DNA of 64,000 nt from Butyrivibrio hungatei (GCF_900101605.1 NZ_FMUR01000003.1:201213-265212); one strand, 5' to 3'. Positions 53,512 through 61,970 are shown, counted from the stretch's first letter. The notes: generated from the sequence alone by a model not told the origin. Numbers and translations: made by a program.

Positions 53512-54927
53512 TTACGAATGCTCGATAGTAAACTTCTTAGTCTTTAAATTTGCTTTAAGCCGTGCAAAATCGTCGCCGTTTTTCCTAAGAATAACAAGTT
53601 CCTCATCGCCGCAATCTTCAAGAATAAACTCTCCGTCAAATGCAGGATGCTCATTTCTGAACTTCATAAGCTTAAGAAGCTCTTTTACGACAGGTCTTTC
53701 GACTTCTTTTTCTATCTCGTCAAGCTTGTAATAATGACGATTTATATTTCTTCCGACTTTGGTCTCTTCAAGAAGTTTAAGGTCGTTCTTTCCCGCAAGG
53801 AGTCCCACATAATATACCTGCGGAATTCCGGGAGCAAAAAACTGAACCGCTCTTGCCAGAAGGTAAGCATCGTCGTCATCGCCAAGTGCCGAGTAATAGC
53901 TGCAGTTGACCTGATAAATATCAAGATTGTTATATGCAGCCGTATTGTAAATCTTCTTTACATTGGCTCCGTATTTAAAGATGTCCTCTTTTGTCCTCTC
54001 AATCTCATCATCGGGAAGGAGGTCTTTTACATCGACAACACCGATTCCGTCGTGAGTATCAAGCGTTGTGAACTGCTTCCTCGGACAAATGTTAAGCCAA
54101 TTCTTCAAATACGTAGACTGTCCATAGTATAACGCATTTATTAGTAGCATTGGAAGCGCAAAATCATAAACATAGTAGTCATGACTTTCAATTTTCTGCT
54201 GCATCGTGTAGTGCTCGTGTATCTCAGGAAGGAGCTTAACACCGTACGGCTCTACTATTTTCTGGCATCCGTCCATAAGTTCCCAAACTTCCGGCTCTAT
54301 GAAAAAGCATGAACTTCCTGCTTTTTTTGTCGCATAAGCAAACGCATCAAGTCGAATGATCGAGAGCCCGTGCTTACAGAGATTTACAAGATTATCCTTG
54401 ATAAACTCTTTTGCCGTATCCGATTTGCAGTTGATATCGATCTGCTGCTCATCAAAGGTGCACCATACTTTCTCAGTGCTTCCGTCAGCAAATACCGCAT
54501 CCACATAGGGAGCTCTGGGCTTTCTCTTGTAGATAACATCCACTTCTTCTTGTGTAGGCTCTCCGTTCTCCCAAAAATCCTTATAGCGAATGAAAAGATT
54601 TCTGTATTTCGAATCATCTTTTTTCTGAAGAAAATCTTTGTAATACTCACTCTGCGCCGAAATGTGATTGATCATGTAATCGGCCATGAGATAATACTGT
54701 TCCGACAACTTTTCTATATCGTCCCAGTCTCCAAACGTCTTGTCTACAACGTGGTAATCCATAGGAGCAAATCCTCTGTCTCCCGAAGATGGGAAAAAAG
54801 GAAGTATATGTATACCGCCTACTGCATCCTTAAAGTACTTGTCCATTACAAACGCTAGATCTTTGAGATTATTACCCATGCTGTCTGCGTATGTGATCAA
54901 CATACATTTGTTTTCTAGCTTTTTCAT
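53512..54927 (-). CDS. GH13 subfamily 18 sucrose phosphorylase-type enzyme
   Basis: 471 residues, shorter than amylases, as for this group. Motifs: IHILPFFPSSGDRGFAPMDY, nucleophile Asp in IIRLDAFAYATKK, acid/base Glu in LLPEIHEHY, and transition-state Asp in TTLDTHDGIGVVD. It splits sucrose (or a related glucosyl compound such as sucrose 6-phosphate or glucosylglycerate/glycerol) with phosphate to give glucose 1-phosphate. Cytoplasmic. The adjacent ABC importer without a phosphotransferase system favours unphosphorylated sucrose. The ribosome site is weak (AAAGG). Confidence 0.88.
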   Translation of the reverse strand: MKKLENKCMLITYADSMGNNLKDLAFVMDKYFKDAVGGIHILPFFPSSGDRGFAPMDYHVVDKTFGDWDDIEKLSEQYYLMADYMINHISAQSEYYKDFLQKKDDSKYRNLFIRYKDFWENGEPTQEEVDVIYKRKPRAPYVDAVFADGSTEKVWCTFDEQQIDINCKSDTAKEFIKDNLVNLCKHGLSIIRLDAFAYATKKAGSSCFFIEPEVWELMDGCQKIVEPYGVKLLPEIHEHYTMQQKIESHDYYVYDFALPMLLINALYYGQSTYLKNWLNICPRKQFTTLDTHDGIGVVDVKDLLPDDEIERTKEDIFKYGANVKKIYNTAAYNNLDIYQVNCSYYSALGDDDDAYLLARAVQFFAPGIPQVYYVGLLAGKNDLKLLEETKVGRNINRHYYKLDEIEKEVERPVVKELLKLMKFRNEHPAFDGEFILEDCGDEELVILRKNGDDFARLKANLKTKKFTIEHS

Positions 54928-54948
54928 AACATAAAACCTTTCATATAA

Positions 54949-55803
54949 TTATTTAACAGCTCCTGCTGTGATTCCCTCAACAATGTATCTTTGAAGGAAA
55001 AGATATAACAACAATATCGGAAGCATCGCAAGCAAAAGTGCAGCCATGATCAGACCCGTGTCTGTCGAATATGTGCCGTAGAAAACTTTTGTCGCGATAG
55101 GAATCGTATACAGCTCTTTTCTTCCAAGTACAAGACTGGGCAAAAGATAATCATTCCAAAATGCCATTGCATCAATAATAGCCACCGTTGCTATAGTTGG
55201 CTTAAGTATAGGAAATACGATTCTTGAAAAGATCTGCCATTTATTACATCCGTCTATTGTAGCCGCCTCTTCAAGCGAACACGGAACATTTGTATTAATA
55301 CTTCCATGGAACATGAATGTAGCCATTGAAAGTGAGAATCCGATGTGCATGAATATCAATGTGATCCTGTGATTCAGGATGCCGAGTATTCCGCCGTAAA
55401 GTGAAACAAGCGGGATCATGAGTACCTGAAAAGGAATTACCATTGATGCGATCATAAGAACGAACAATATCTTATTTGCTTTCCAGTTATTTCTTACGAT
55501 AAGGTAAGCGGTCATGGATGAAAGCGCGATTGTTCCTACAGTTGAGCACACCGTCACTATAAAGGAGTTAGCGAATGAATTAAAGAATTTCATTTTTTCA
55601 ATCGCTTTGGGGAAGTTCTCAATCGTAAATCCGTGCTTTCCTACCAATGCAAGCGGATTGCCCGTAATATCTGATTTTACCTTAAAAACATTTATTATTA
55701 CCATTATGAAAGGGAAAATAAATACTACAAACATAACCGCAAGGATAGCGATCATAATGGCATGCTTTATTATTTTATTGCGTCTTGCTTTTTCATTTTC
55801 CAT
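54949..55803 (-). CDS. Sugar ABC permease, MalG-like (sucrose-type operon)
   Basis: 284 residues, six transmembrane helices, CUT1 family. The EAA loop reads EEAATIDGCNKWQIFSRIVFPILKP. It overlaps the stop codon of the MalF-like gene by one base, with GGAGG upstream. It pairs with the next permease. The substrate is inferred from the phosphorylase downstream. Confidence 0.92.
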   Translation of the reverse strand: MENEKARRNKIIKHAIMIAILAVMFVVFIFPFIMVIINVFKVKSDITGNPLALVGKHGFTIENFPKAIEKMKFFNSFANSFIVTVCSTVGTIALSSMTAYLIVRNNWKANKILFVLMIASMVIPFQVLMIPLVSLYGGILGILNHRITLIFMHIGFSLSMATFMFHGSINTNVPCSLEEAATIDGCNKWQIFSRIVFPILKPTIATVAIIDAMAFWNDYLLPSLVLGRKELYTIPIATKVFYGTYSTDTGLIMAALLLAMLPILLLYLFLQRYIVEGITAGAVK

Positions 55804-56690
55804 TATGCCTGTACCTCCCCTTTCTTACCTACGTATACTTGAATTCCACCGATCACCGCGCAGATCACAAACAAGATAAGTGCCTCTGCCTGGCCGGTTC
55901 CATAGTTCTTGTTTACGAAAGCCTGATTGTAAACGTGCATTGCTGCAAGCGCTGAACTTCCATAAGGATCACCGTTAGTCAACGAAAGGTTGACGTCATA
56001 TACCATGAAACATCTTGTGATCGTAAGGAAAAGACACTGTACAAATGATGCCGTCATAAGTGGAATTGATATATGAATGATAGACTGTCTGCCTGTACAG
56101 CCATCAATTTTAGCCGCTTCAATAACATCTTCCGATACGCTCATAAAACCTGCAACATAGATAAGCATCATGTAGCCGGCATACTGCCATACCGAAACAA
56201 TAATAAGTGCTGCGATCGCTCCGCTCTCCGTAGCAAGGAGTGACTTAGCTCTTCCGTCTGATATATAGCCCATAAGCTCTACCAGCGCTTTATTAAATAC
56301 AAATTTCCAAACATAACCAAGTACGATACCACCGATAAGATTCGGTACAAAGAATCCGGCTCTGAAAAAATTCTGGCCTTTGATTCCGCTCGTAACCATA
56401 TATGCAATGATAAATGCAACAGCATTTACAAGTACAACAGCTATTGCCGAATAGATAAACGTACGTCCGAGAGATGTCCAATATCCCCCATCCGAAAATG
56501 CATTAACATAATTTTCCATGCCTACAAAAGGCTTATTTCTGGATACCCCGTTCCAGCTCGTAAATGTAAGATACAGTCCATAAATAAAAGGTATTATCAC
56601 AACACTGCAAAAGATTACCGTTGTTAATCCCGCAAATATCAAATACTGTTTTAATTTATAGCCCAGTGTATTAGTTTTCATATGCCTCAC
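55803..56690 (-). CDS. Sugar ABC permease, MalF-like (sucrose-type operon)
   Basis: 295 residues, six transmembrane helices, EAA loop EAAKIDGCTGRQSIIHISIPLM. The start (TLGYKLKQYLIFAGL) is preceded by AAGGTGAGGC. The hairpin at 56.74-56.77 kb separates it from the binding-protein gene. Confidence 0.92.
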   Translation of the reverse strand: MRHMKTNTLGYKLKQYLIFAGLTTVIFCSVVIIPFIYGLYLTFTSWNGVSRNKPFVGMENYVNAFSDGGYWTSLGRTFIYSAIAVVLVNAVAFIIAYMVTSGIKGQNFFRAGFFVPNLIGGIVLGYVWKFVFNKALVELMGYISDGRAKSLLATESGAIAALIIVSVWQYAGYMMLIYVAGFMSVSEDVIEAAKIDGCTGRQSIIHISIPLMTASFVQCLFLTITRCFMVYDVNLSLTNGDPYGSSALAAMHVYNQAFVNKNYGTGQAEALILFVICAVIGGIQVYVGKKGEVQA

Positions 56691-56736
56691 CTTTCAAAAT
56701 ACCCGTGCACTAAACACTTAAATCTCTTTTCTTTTT

Positions 56737-56769
56737 TATCAGGGCTTCTTGATGATCGAAGCCCTGATA
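56737..56769 (-). other. Intergenic hairpin after the second binding-protein gene
   Basis: Perfect 12-bp arms TATCAGGGCTTC / GAAGCCCTGATA with a 9-base loop. The minus strand carries A's, not T's, after the stem, so an mRNA-stabilising or processing role is likelier than termination. Confidence 0.7.
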
Positions 56770-56809
56770 TAATGTCTTTTTACAATCAGATTGATTATTG
56801 AGTAAATTA

Positions 56810-58132
56810 TCAGTGCTCAATAGGTGTTGCAGACTTGAAATACTCAGTTACCGCATCAGCAAGTGCTGCTCTGTCCATTGACTCATCAAGGTATTTCTGC
56901 ATGATCTCCTGTCCTACTACCGTCATATGATCGTCGGGAAGGTAATTGTATGTAGGAATCATATTTCCTGCATCTGCATATGTCTTTACAGAAAGAGAAA
57001 ATGGATCGAGCTTATCGGCTTTGATATTTTCAAAAGCAGGAACAAGCGCACACTTTTCTGTAAGGAAAGCATTTCCGTCAGCATCGTTTACAAGCCAGTT
57101 AAGGAAGTCAAGCGCAGCCTGTCTCTGCTCATCTGAAGTATCTGATGAACTGTCAACAAAGAAATACTTGGTTGCACCGCCGACAATCTTAAAGTTGCTT
57201 GTGTCTGCAGTATTCTGCGGAACAGGCATCATTCCGAGGTGCTCTGTGTAATCATACTGGTTGATAACTGACCAATCCCAGTTTCCGCCGAACATGAAAG
57301 CGATCTGTCCTTCTGCAAGCATCATTGATGTCTCTTCACGATCTGCGTTTGAAGCAGAACCTTTTGCATAGTTATATTTGATAAGAGTATCAAATGAATC
57401 CATTAAGGAATTGAATTTCTCATTTTCCGCAAGGCTACCTGATCCATCAAGAAGGCTCTTTACAAATGCATCGGGATCCTGCTGCTCTTCATATACCATA
57501 GGGAACCAGTGGGCACCGAGTGACCAGTACTCTGAAAGGATTCCTACAGGCTTCTCCATTCCGCCCTGTACAAGCTTATCAAGTAACTTCTGGAAATCTT
57601 CAAGCTTTGCAACTGATGTAGGATCGAACGCTTCTCCGGTGATCTTCTCAATTGCATCTGCGTTGTAAAGAATTCCTCTTGCCTCTACACAGAAAGGAAA
57701 TCCTACAACTTTTCCGTCAACCGTGATTCCAAGCTTTGTTTTCTTTGCCCAGTCCTCATTTGAAAGATCGTAAGCATACTCATTTGCTACTGCATATATA
57801 TCTTTCGGATCCACCATTGAAAGTGTATAAGGATCGTGTGATGCATACTTTGTTGCAATCTGTGAAGCAACTGTTGTATCCGTATCGGCATTGTATACTT
57901 CAACATGCACACCTGTCTTCTCTTCATACTCTTTTGCCATATCCTCGAACTGTGTCTGAATCTCTGTTTTAGAATTTAAAATTGAGATAGCCGCTCCCCC
58001 GCCATTGCCACTATCCGCAACCTGCTCTCCGGAATTCTGAACAGCTGATTCCTCACTGCCTTGTGTACCACATGCAACCATTGATAATGCCATAGCTGCA
58101 CCAACTACTAATGAAACTATTTTCCTTCTCAT
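56810..58132 (-). CDS. Extracellular solute-binding lipoprotein (sucrose-type importer)
   Basis: 440 residues. Lipobox MVACG near residue 20, a Glu/Ser/Gly linker, then a type-1 sugar-binding fold (ISILNSKTEIQTQFEDMAKEYEEKTGVHVEVYNA in parts, GVPFCVEARGILYNADAIEK-like, MMLAEGQIAFMFGGNWDWS). AAAGGAGGGG precedes the ATG. First gene of the operon, directly behind the operator-containing promoter. Confidence 0.92.
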   Translation of the reverse strand: MRRKIVSLVVGAAMALSMVACGTQGSEESAVQNSGEQVADSGNGGGAAISILNSKTEIQTQFEDMAKEYEEKTGVHVEVYNADTDTTVASQIATKYASHDPYTLSMVDPKDIYAVANEYAYDLSNEDWAKKTKLGITVDGKVVGFPFCVEARGILYNADAIEKITGEAFDPTSVAKLEDFQKLLDKLVQGGMEKPVGILSEYWSLGAHWFPMVYEEQQDPDAFVKSLLDGSGSLAENEKFNSLMDSFDTLIKYNYAKGSASNADREETSMMLAEGQIAFMFGGNWDWSVINQYDYTEHLGMMPVPQNTADTSNFKIVGGATKYFFVDSSSDTSDEQRQAALDFLNWLVNDADGNAFLTEKCALVPAFENIKADKLDPFSLSVKTYADAGNMIPTYNYLPDDHMTVVGQEIMQKYLDESMDRAALADAVTEYFKSATPIEH

Positions 58133-58162
58133 CTTAAATAACCCCTCCTTTTAAAAGGTCTT

Positions 58163-58220
58163 TGTTTATTGTAAACAGATATTATCACGTGACGTATATT
58201 TATGTCAATCGGTTGACATA
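58163..58220 (-). promoter_or_regulatory. Promoter and LacI-type operator of the sucrose-type operon
   Basis: Minus-strand promoter: TTGACA (58203-58208), 18 bases, TAATAT (58179-58184). The perfect palindrome TATGTCAATCGGTTGACATA (58201-58220) covers the -35 box; its central CG and symmetry are typical of LacI-family sites. A second palindrome TGTTTATTGTAAACA (58163-58177) lies at the expected transcription start, binder unknown. Confidence 0.75.
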
Positions 58221-58354
58221 TGTTTTTATAGAAAAATTATCCGTTTCGTGAATTAATTACGATATGGCAATATGTTTTTTGGATATCTTGCACAAATAAT
58301 TGTCTTTTACGCAAGACTGACTATGTTATACGTTTGACATATAATTGCGGCAAT

Positions 58355-58396
58355 AAAGAGCTTTTGCCTTAGGTTAACCAAGCCAAAAGCTCTTTT
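58355..58396 (-). terminator. Terminator of the holin-endolysin operon
   Basis: 12-bp arms AAAGAGCTTTTG / CAAAAGCTCTTT, about 17-base loop, just 3' of the endolysin stop codon. The T tract on the minus strand is short (TTTATTG). Confidence 0.7.
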
Positions 58397-58398
58397 CT

Positions 58399-59403
58399 TC
58401 AAGGATTCCAGATAATCTCATTTACTCTCTGCTGTACAGCATTGTAATCATATCCCGCTTCGGTAAGACGCATCTTCCTTTCTTCGCCGTTGCCCCATTT
58501 TCCATTCACTACTTCTCTCGCGATCTCATCAATGGATTTCCTTTCATAGCTTTCCGAGATCAAACGGTCAAGGACTGTGCAATATGCCTTCTCTTCAAGA
58601 TAGATCCAACCTGTTCCGTTTCTAAGCTTTCCCCATCCGTTCTGTACCTCAACAACCGTAAATACACCTCTGCCTGTCTGTCCTTTGATCGCACCTCCAA
58701 AATTCGGATTTGCACGGATGTTCAGATTATCTATAAGAACTTTTACAGAAAAAGGTACGGTCGGATAAGTGCCCGCCGGTCCGGCATAAGGATATGCCTC
58801 TTCTGTGCTTCCGCCATTTGGAAAGTCCGCAACTCCTTTGTTCAAAAGTTCTTTTACCGCTTTTCTGAATCCGTCCATCGTATAGCCGGTTTCAAGCTGA
58901 TTCCATAAGTGCTCGGGGTCACTGTGGTTGGAAGCTATTCCTCTGATATGTCCCTCATTGTGAGAAACGATTACTCCGTCTCCAAGAGGATCGAGGTTAA
59001 ATAATTTGCAGAGCATCGCGAACAGTTCGACTGCCGCTTCATATGTTCTTTTTACCGATTTGCGTGCCTCAGGTATGTTTGAGCAGGTAAAGGTCGCTCC
59101 GCTTGTATAATTAAGGCTTGCAGGCTCACACATCTCAACTCCGATATGTGTATTGTTTGCCGCTCCGCCTGCGTGCCATCCTCTGTGGTTCCAAGGAAGC
59201 GTCTGATACACTGTTCCGTCGTTTCCGTCTATGAAGCCATGAACGCATGAGCTGTCATGTGAAGGTGTGTTCCAGCTATTGATAAATGCCATTGCTCGGG
59301 GCTGTGCGCATCCGACAGAATGGAGCATCAGGCCTTTCACGGTTATTTTTCTTCCCTCTGTGTAGCAGGGGTTCTGAGTCATTATACTTTCTACAAAATT
59401 CAT
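58399..59403 (-). CDS. Phage-type N-acetylmuramoyl-L-alanine amidase (endolysin)
   Basis: 334 residues, no signal peptide. An amidase_2/PGRP-like catalytic domain (about 20-190: GLMLHSVG, WHAGGAANNTHIGVEMCEP, HNEGH, SDPEHLW) with zinc-site His residues is followed by a linker and a bacterial SH3 domain (about 225-280: VLIDNLNIRANPNFGG, WGKLRNGTGWIYLEE). A C-terminal CPL-7-type cell-wall-binding repeat (SIDEIAREVVNGKWGNG) ends the protein. Such architecture is typical of endolysins of Clostridia prophages. The holin-like gene upstream supports a lysis role. No other phage structural genes are nearby. Confidence 0.88.
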   Translation of the reverse strand: MNFVESIMTQNPCYTEGRKITVKGLMLHSVGCAQPRAMAFINSWNTPSHDSSCVHGFIDGNDGTVYQTLPWNHRGWHAGGAANNTHIGVEMCEPASLNYTSGATFTCSNIPEARKSVKRTYEAAVELFAMLCKLFNLDPLGDGVIVSHNEGHIRGIASNHSDPEHLWNQLETGYTMDGFRKAVKELLNKGVADFPNGGSTEEAYPYAGPAGTYPTVPFSVKVLIDNLNIRANPNFGGAIKGQTGRGVFTVVEVQNGWGKLRNGTGWIYLEEKAYCTVLDRLISESYERKSIDEIAREVVNGKWGNGEERKMRLTEAGYDYNAVQQRVNEIIWNP

Positions 59404-59506
59404 AATTTTTCTCCTTTTCTTTTTGTACTTTGTTTTTTGGTTTCTGTGTTTTGTTTTTTGTGTTCTGTTTTCATTGTTGAAGGAAGCGCCGAGCCGGCGC
59501 CTTTCC

Positions 59507-59695
59507 TTATTTCTTCAGTTCCGGAATCCCGGAAATACTCATCAGCAGGGAAAGTATTCCTGCCAATGATGCCGCACTTGCAACCATCACCCAATTAACG
59601 TCTCCCAGAAACTCCGAAGTTCCTATCGTGGCAATGGCTGTCTGTGCCACCGTCTTCACAGCTCTTATTCCTGCTGCTTCAAGCCAGTTCTTCAT
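59507..59695 (-). CDS. Holin-like small membrane protein
   Basis: 62 residues from the ATG at 59695, 8 bases after AAAGGAG. Amphipathic N-terminus (KNWLEAAGIRAVKTVAQTAIA) and one strong transmembrane helix (WVMVASAASLAGILSLLMS), short polar end. It resembles the phi-LC3-type holins of Gram-positive phages. It would form the membrane lesions that release or activate the endolysin encoded 104 bases downstream. Confidence 0.75.
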   Translation of the reverse strand: MKNWLEAAGIRAVKTVAQTAIATIGTSEFLGDVNWVMVASAASLAGILSLLMSISGIPELKK

Positions 59696-59790
59696 AAGCA
59701 TTCTCCTTTCCTGTGCGTAGATTTTATAGAACAAAAGTTAATTTGTTTTACCCACGCTTATACAATTGGTAAGTCAATGAGTAAAAAAAT

Positions 59791-59853
59791 TTACGCACAT
59801 GGTGCACGTGCCAGTCCTAATAACAGCATATTTGCATGTTCTGACATTTTCAT
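59791..59853 (-). CDS. Possible 18-20-residue peptide at the head of the lysis operon
   Basis: A near-perfect ribosome site GGAGGTGAG stands in front of two ATGs (59853 and 59847). The frame reads MKMSEHANMLLLGLARAP, then Cys-Ala and a stop. It is the first frame after a consensus promoter and ends about 95 bases before holin translation starts. It could be a leader peptide, a small lysis inhibitor or a signal peptide. No homologue is recognised. Confidence 0.45.
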   Translation of the reverse strand: MKMSEHANMLLLGLARAPCA

Positions 59854-59882
59854 CTCACCTCCGTTCGTTTTAGATTGATTTA

Positions 59883-59911
59883 ATCATATATCACGTTTGG
59901 AAAGTTGTCAA
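59883..59911 (-). promoter_or_regulatory. Promoter of the holin-endolysin operon
   Basis: Minus-strand TTGACA (59906-59911), 17-base spacer, TATGAT (59883-59888). The transcript would begin about 25 bases before the small peptide frame. Confidence 0.7.
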
Positions 59912-59997
59912 CACATTAATTTACCGTTTGTTTGTGTGAATATTTTGGGGAAATGACAGAAGCGGCTGTTTTTACTGGATTTAAACCATATTATTAC

Positions 59998-60045
59998 TTA
60001 CCAAAAATTATTTTATTTGACGTTTTTGGTAAATTGAATTATACT
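59998..60045 (+). promoter_or_regulatory. Promoter of the XRE gene with inverted-repeat operator
   Basis: TTGACG (60017-60022), 17 bases, TATACT (60040-60045). An inverted repeat TTACCAAAAA (59998-60007) / TTTTTGGTAA (60023-60032) straddles the -35 box, suggesting autoregulation by the XRE protein. Its right arm lies inside the promoter spacer. Confidence 0.65.
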
Positions 60046-60107
60046 TTTGGCAAGTATTGAGATTATTCCTGCAACGGAATAAAAAAATAAAGAAATGAGG
60101 AAATCCT

Positions 60108-60440
60108 ATGAACGGTACATTAGGAGGAAGAATAGCTGAATTACTTACTCAGCTTAATATGACTCAGCGCGAACTCGCTGAAAAAGTCGACGTCACCGAA
60201 GTCTCAATGTCTCGATATATAAAGGGCGATCGTGTTCCGAAAGGGCCCGTTATAGCCAATATCGCTACTGCCCTTCACACTACTACCGATTATCTGTTAA
60301 ACGGAAACTCATCAGAAAGCGGAGATTTTGAATCCGAATATTATATGATACATAGACTTATCGCAAAGAATGTATCCAAGATGACATCCAAGCAAAAGCG
60401 TGAACTCATCAACGCCCTGCTTGAGTCCGAAGATGAATAA
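60108..60440 (+). CDS. XRE-family regulator
   Basis: 110 residues. An N-terminal Cro/CI-type helix-turn-helix (GGRIAELLTQLNMTQRELAEKVDVTEVSMSRYIKG, in parts) is followed by a tail of about 45 residues that may dimerise. GAGGAAAT precedes the ATG. It is divergent from the holin-endolysin operon and probably governs it, as phage repressors do. Confidence 0.88.
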   Translation: MNGTLGGRIAELLTQLNMTQRELAEKVDVTEVSMSRYIKGDRVPKGPVIANIATALHTTTDYLLNGNSSESGDFESEYYMIHRLIAKNVSKMTSKQKRELINALLESEDE

Positions 60441-60584
60441 AGGCATTCGATTATATATTCCATTTTGATAGAAAATAGTGTTCAGACATACCCACATGTG
60501 ATATGTATCTTCCTTTCCGCCATTCTACTTTGTAGATAAGGTACTTACCACATATTAAAATATGTCTTTGCACTTTTTTACCAT

Positions 60585-60851
60585 CTATCCGATTATTTTC
60601 TCACGAAGCGCTATCCCCTCTACAACTCCGTGCAGATATGCTTCCGATGCAAGCTTACCGTCTGCAACGGTTATGGCATCTACTATTTCATTAAACTGCA
60701 GTTGCCGGTTCACATCCAGCATTGCTCGAAATGTTATGATCATATCATTTATCTCATCACGTTCCTTCTTGTATTCTTCTGTCTGAACAAATAACTGCAT
60801 AGAGTCTTCAAACGCATCCTTGATACATTCCTCAATTTCCACTGTTTTCAT
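60585..60851 (-). CDS. Small acidic protein with LexA-box promoter, unknown function
   Basis: About 88 residues, mostly helical and acidic (VEIEECIKDAFEDS, EEYKKERDEINDMIITFRAM). The C-terminal end (GKLASEAYLHGVVEGIALREKII) resembles small uncharacterised Clostridia proteins, none of which I can name with confidence. The longer frame to 60962 would run through the promoter, so it is rejected. GGAGG is only one base from the ATG at 60851; a GTG at 60842 has better spacing and may be the true start. SOS control is inferred from the promoter. Confidence 0.6.
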   Translation of the reverse strand: MKTVEIEECIKDAFEDSMQLFVQTEEYKKERDEINDMIITFRAMLDVNRQLQFNEIVDAITVADGKLASEAYLHGVVEGIALREKIIG

Positions 60852-60909
60852 ACCTCCAAAGTCAAAGCCAATGTTGCATAGATTGATGTATGGTAGCGAA
60901 TCTATGATT

Positions 60910-60938
60910 ATTATATCGAACGCGTGTTCACATGTCAA
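60910..60938 (-). promoter_or_regulatory. Consensus promoter with embedded LexA (SOS) box
   Basis: Minus-strand TTGACA (60933-60938), 17 bases, TATAAT (60910-60915), an exact consensus. The spacer holds CGAACGCGTGTTCA on the plus strand (60917-60930), matching the Gram-positive LexA consensus CGAACRNRYGTTYC in all but the last base. Confidence 0.75.
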
Positions 60939-61053
60939 TTTATTAATTGTCCTTATCTGCAATCTTGTCCAATCCCCTCAGGATAACAGCAATAGTCATT
61001 TTTTACTCAGTATTGTTTCATTCCTCCTGAAGCGTTTATGTTCTCATTAGGTA

Positions 61054-61854
61054 TCACAAATATTTTTTTATCATCGCATCTATCGTATTGTCGCTTAATA
61101 CATAGTTTCCGGTTTCAAATGTAACAATCAGCCTATCTCCCGGCACTATTCCATTTCTTATATATGTATCTATCTTTCTGACCGCTGTTTCCGCGTATTG
61201 AGGATCGTCCATTCGTCCATCATGTTCCCAATACACTTCTTTTCCGGTTCTCCTACTAATAATTGTAAAGTCAGGAAATATGATTCCATATCCTTTTAGC
61301 TCAAGCGGACACTCATACTTATATTCTATCCCGCGTTCAAAGAATGTATCCGCTATTATTTTTTCACTCTTCGACCTGACTCTCTCACCTTTCCTTGTAC
61401 ATATCTCCGGTGAATCCTCAGAAAAACTTTTCCCGTTATATTCTATTTCCTTCCACTCAGATATCCTCTGTTCAAACGGAATCTCATACGCTCTGACTAA
61501 TTTCTTTCTCGTAGGATTCATGCATGCATATATTTTTTCAATTTCATGATCATCATAATCCGCATTTATTTTTTGTATCTGCTTAAGTCTCAGATCAACA
61601 AGTCTTTTTACCTTTTTGTCATATCCTTTCTGCGCAAGAGCTTTGATAAATTCGGCATTTTCCTTTTTTATATAGTTTCCCTGATATATTGATTTCTTGT
61701 TTTCATCAGTACAATGCATGTATTGAACAAGCTTCCCCGACGATGAAATCCTAAGTCGCCCCTCCGGTGCCTCATCCAGCTGCTTATCAACTACAGCCTT
61801 TATTCTCAGAAGCCGTTCCTCCTCTTTATTTAGTAGCTCTTTTAATCCGTACAT
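61054..61854 (-). CDS. PD-(D/E)XK-like nuclease, orphan
   Basis: 266 residues. The N-terminal half is charged and helical (KELLNKEEERLLRIKAVVDKQ). The C-terminal half resembles a restriction-endonuclease-like fold: Glu in RSKSEKIIADTF, then GIIFPDFTIISRRTGKEVYWEHDG, with PD-x-T, an acidic E-x-D pair and a basic residue later (RKIDTYIRNGI). No methyltransferase or specificity subunit is adjacent. The ATG at 61854 lies after GAAGGAGAAG. It may be a stand-alone repair or defence nuclease. The family name is not certain. Confidence 0.6.
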   Translation of the reverse strand: MYGLKELLNKEEERLLRIKAVVDKQLDEAPEGRLRISSSGKLVQYMHCTDENKKSIYQGNYIKKENAEFIKALAQKGYDKKVKRLVDLRLKQIQKINADYDDHEIEKIYACMNPTRKKLVRAYEIPFEQRISEWKEIEYNGKSFSEDSPEICTRKGERVRSKSEKIIADTFFERGIEYKYECPLELKGYGIIFPDFTIISRRTGKEVYWEHDGRMDDPQYAETAVRKIDTYIRNGIVPGDRLIVTFETGNYVLSDNTIDAMIKKYL

Positions 61855-61970
61855 TTACTTCTCCTTCTTTTATCTTTGCTTAGCCAAATGACCTGATTAT
61901 TGTCTATGCACTGCAACTTTTCTGAATAAGCCGATTAACCTCTGCTTTTTACACTCTTTTCACCACATAG

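Noticed and set aside
58399-60440. Complete prophage
   Set aside because: Only lysis genes and a regulator are present; no integrase, attachment sites, packaging or structural genes were found.
60852-60962. N-terminal extension of the small LexA-box gene
   Set aside because: It would place the promoter and LexA box inside the coding sequence.
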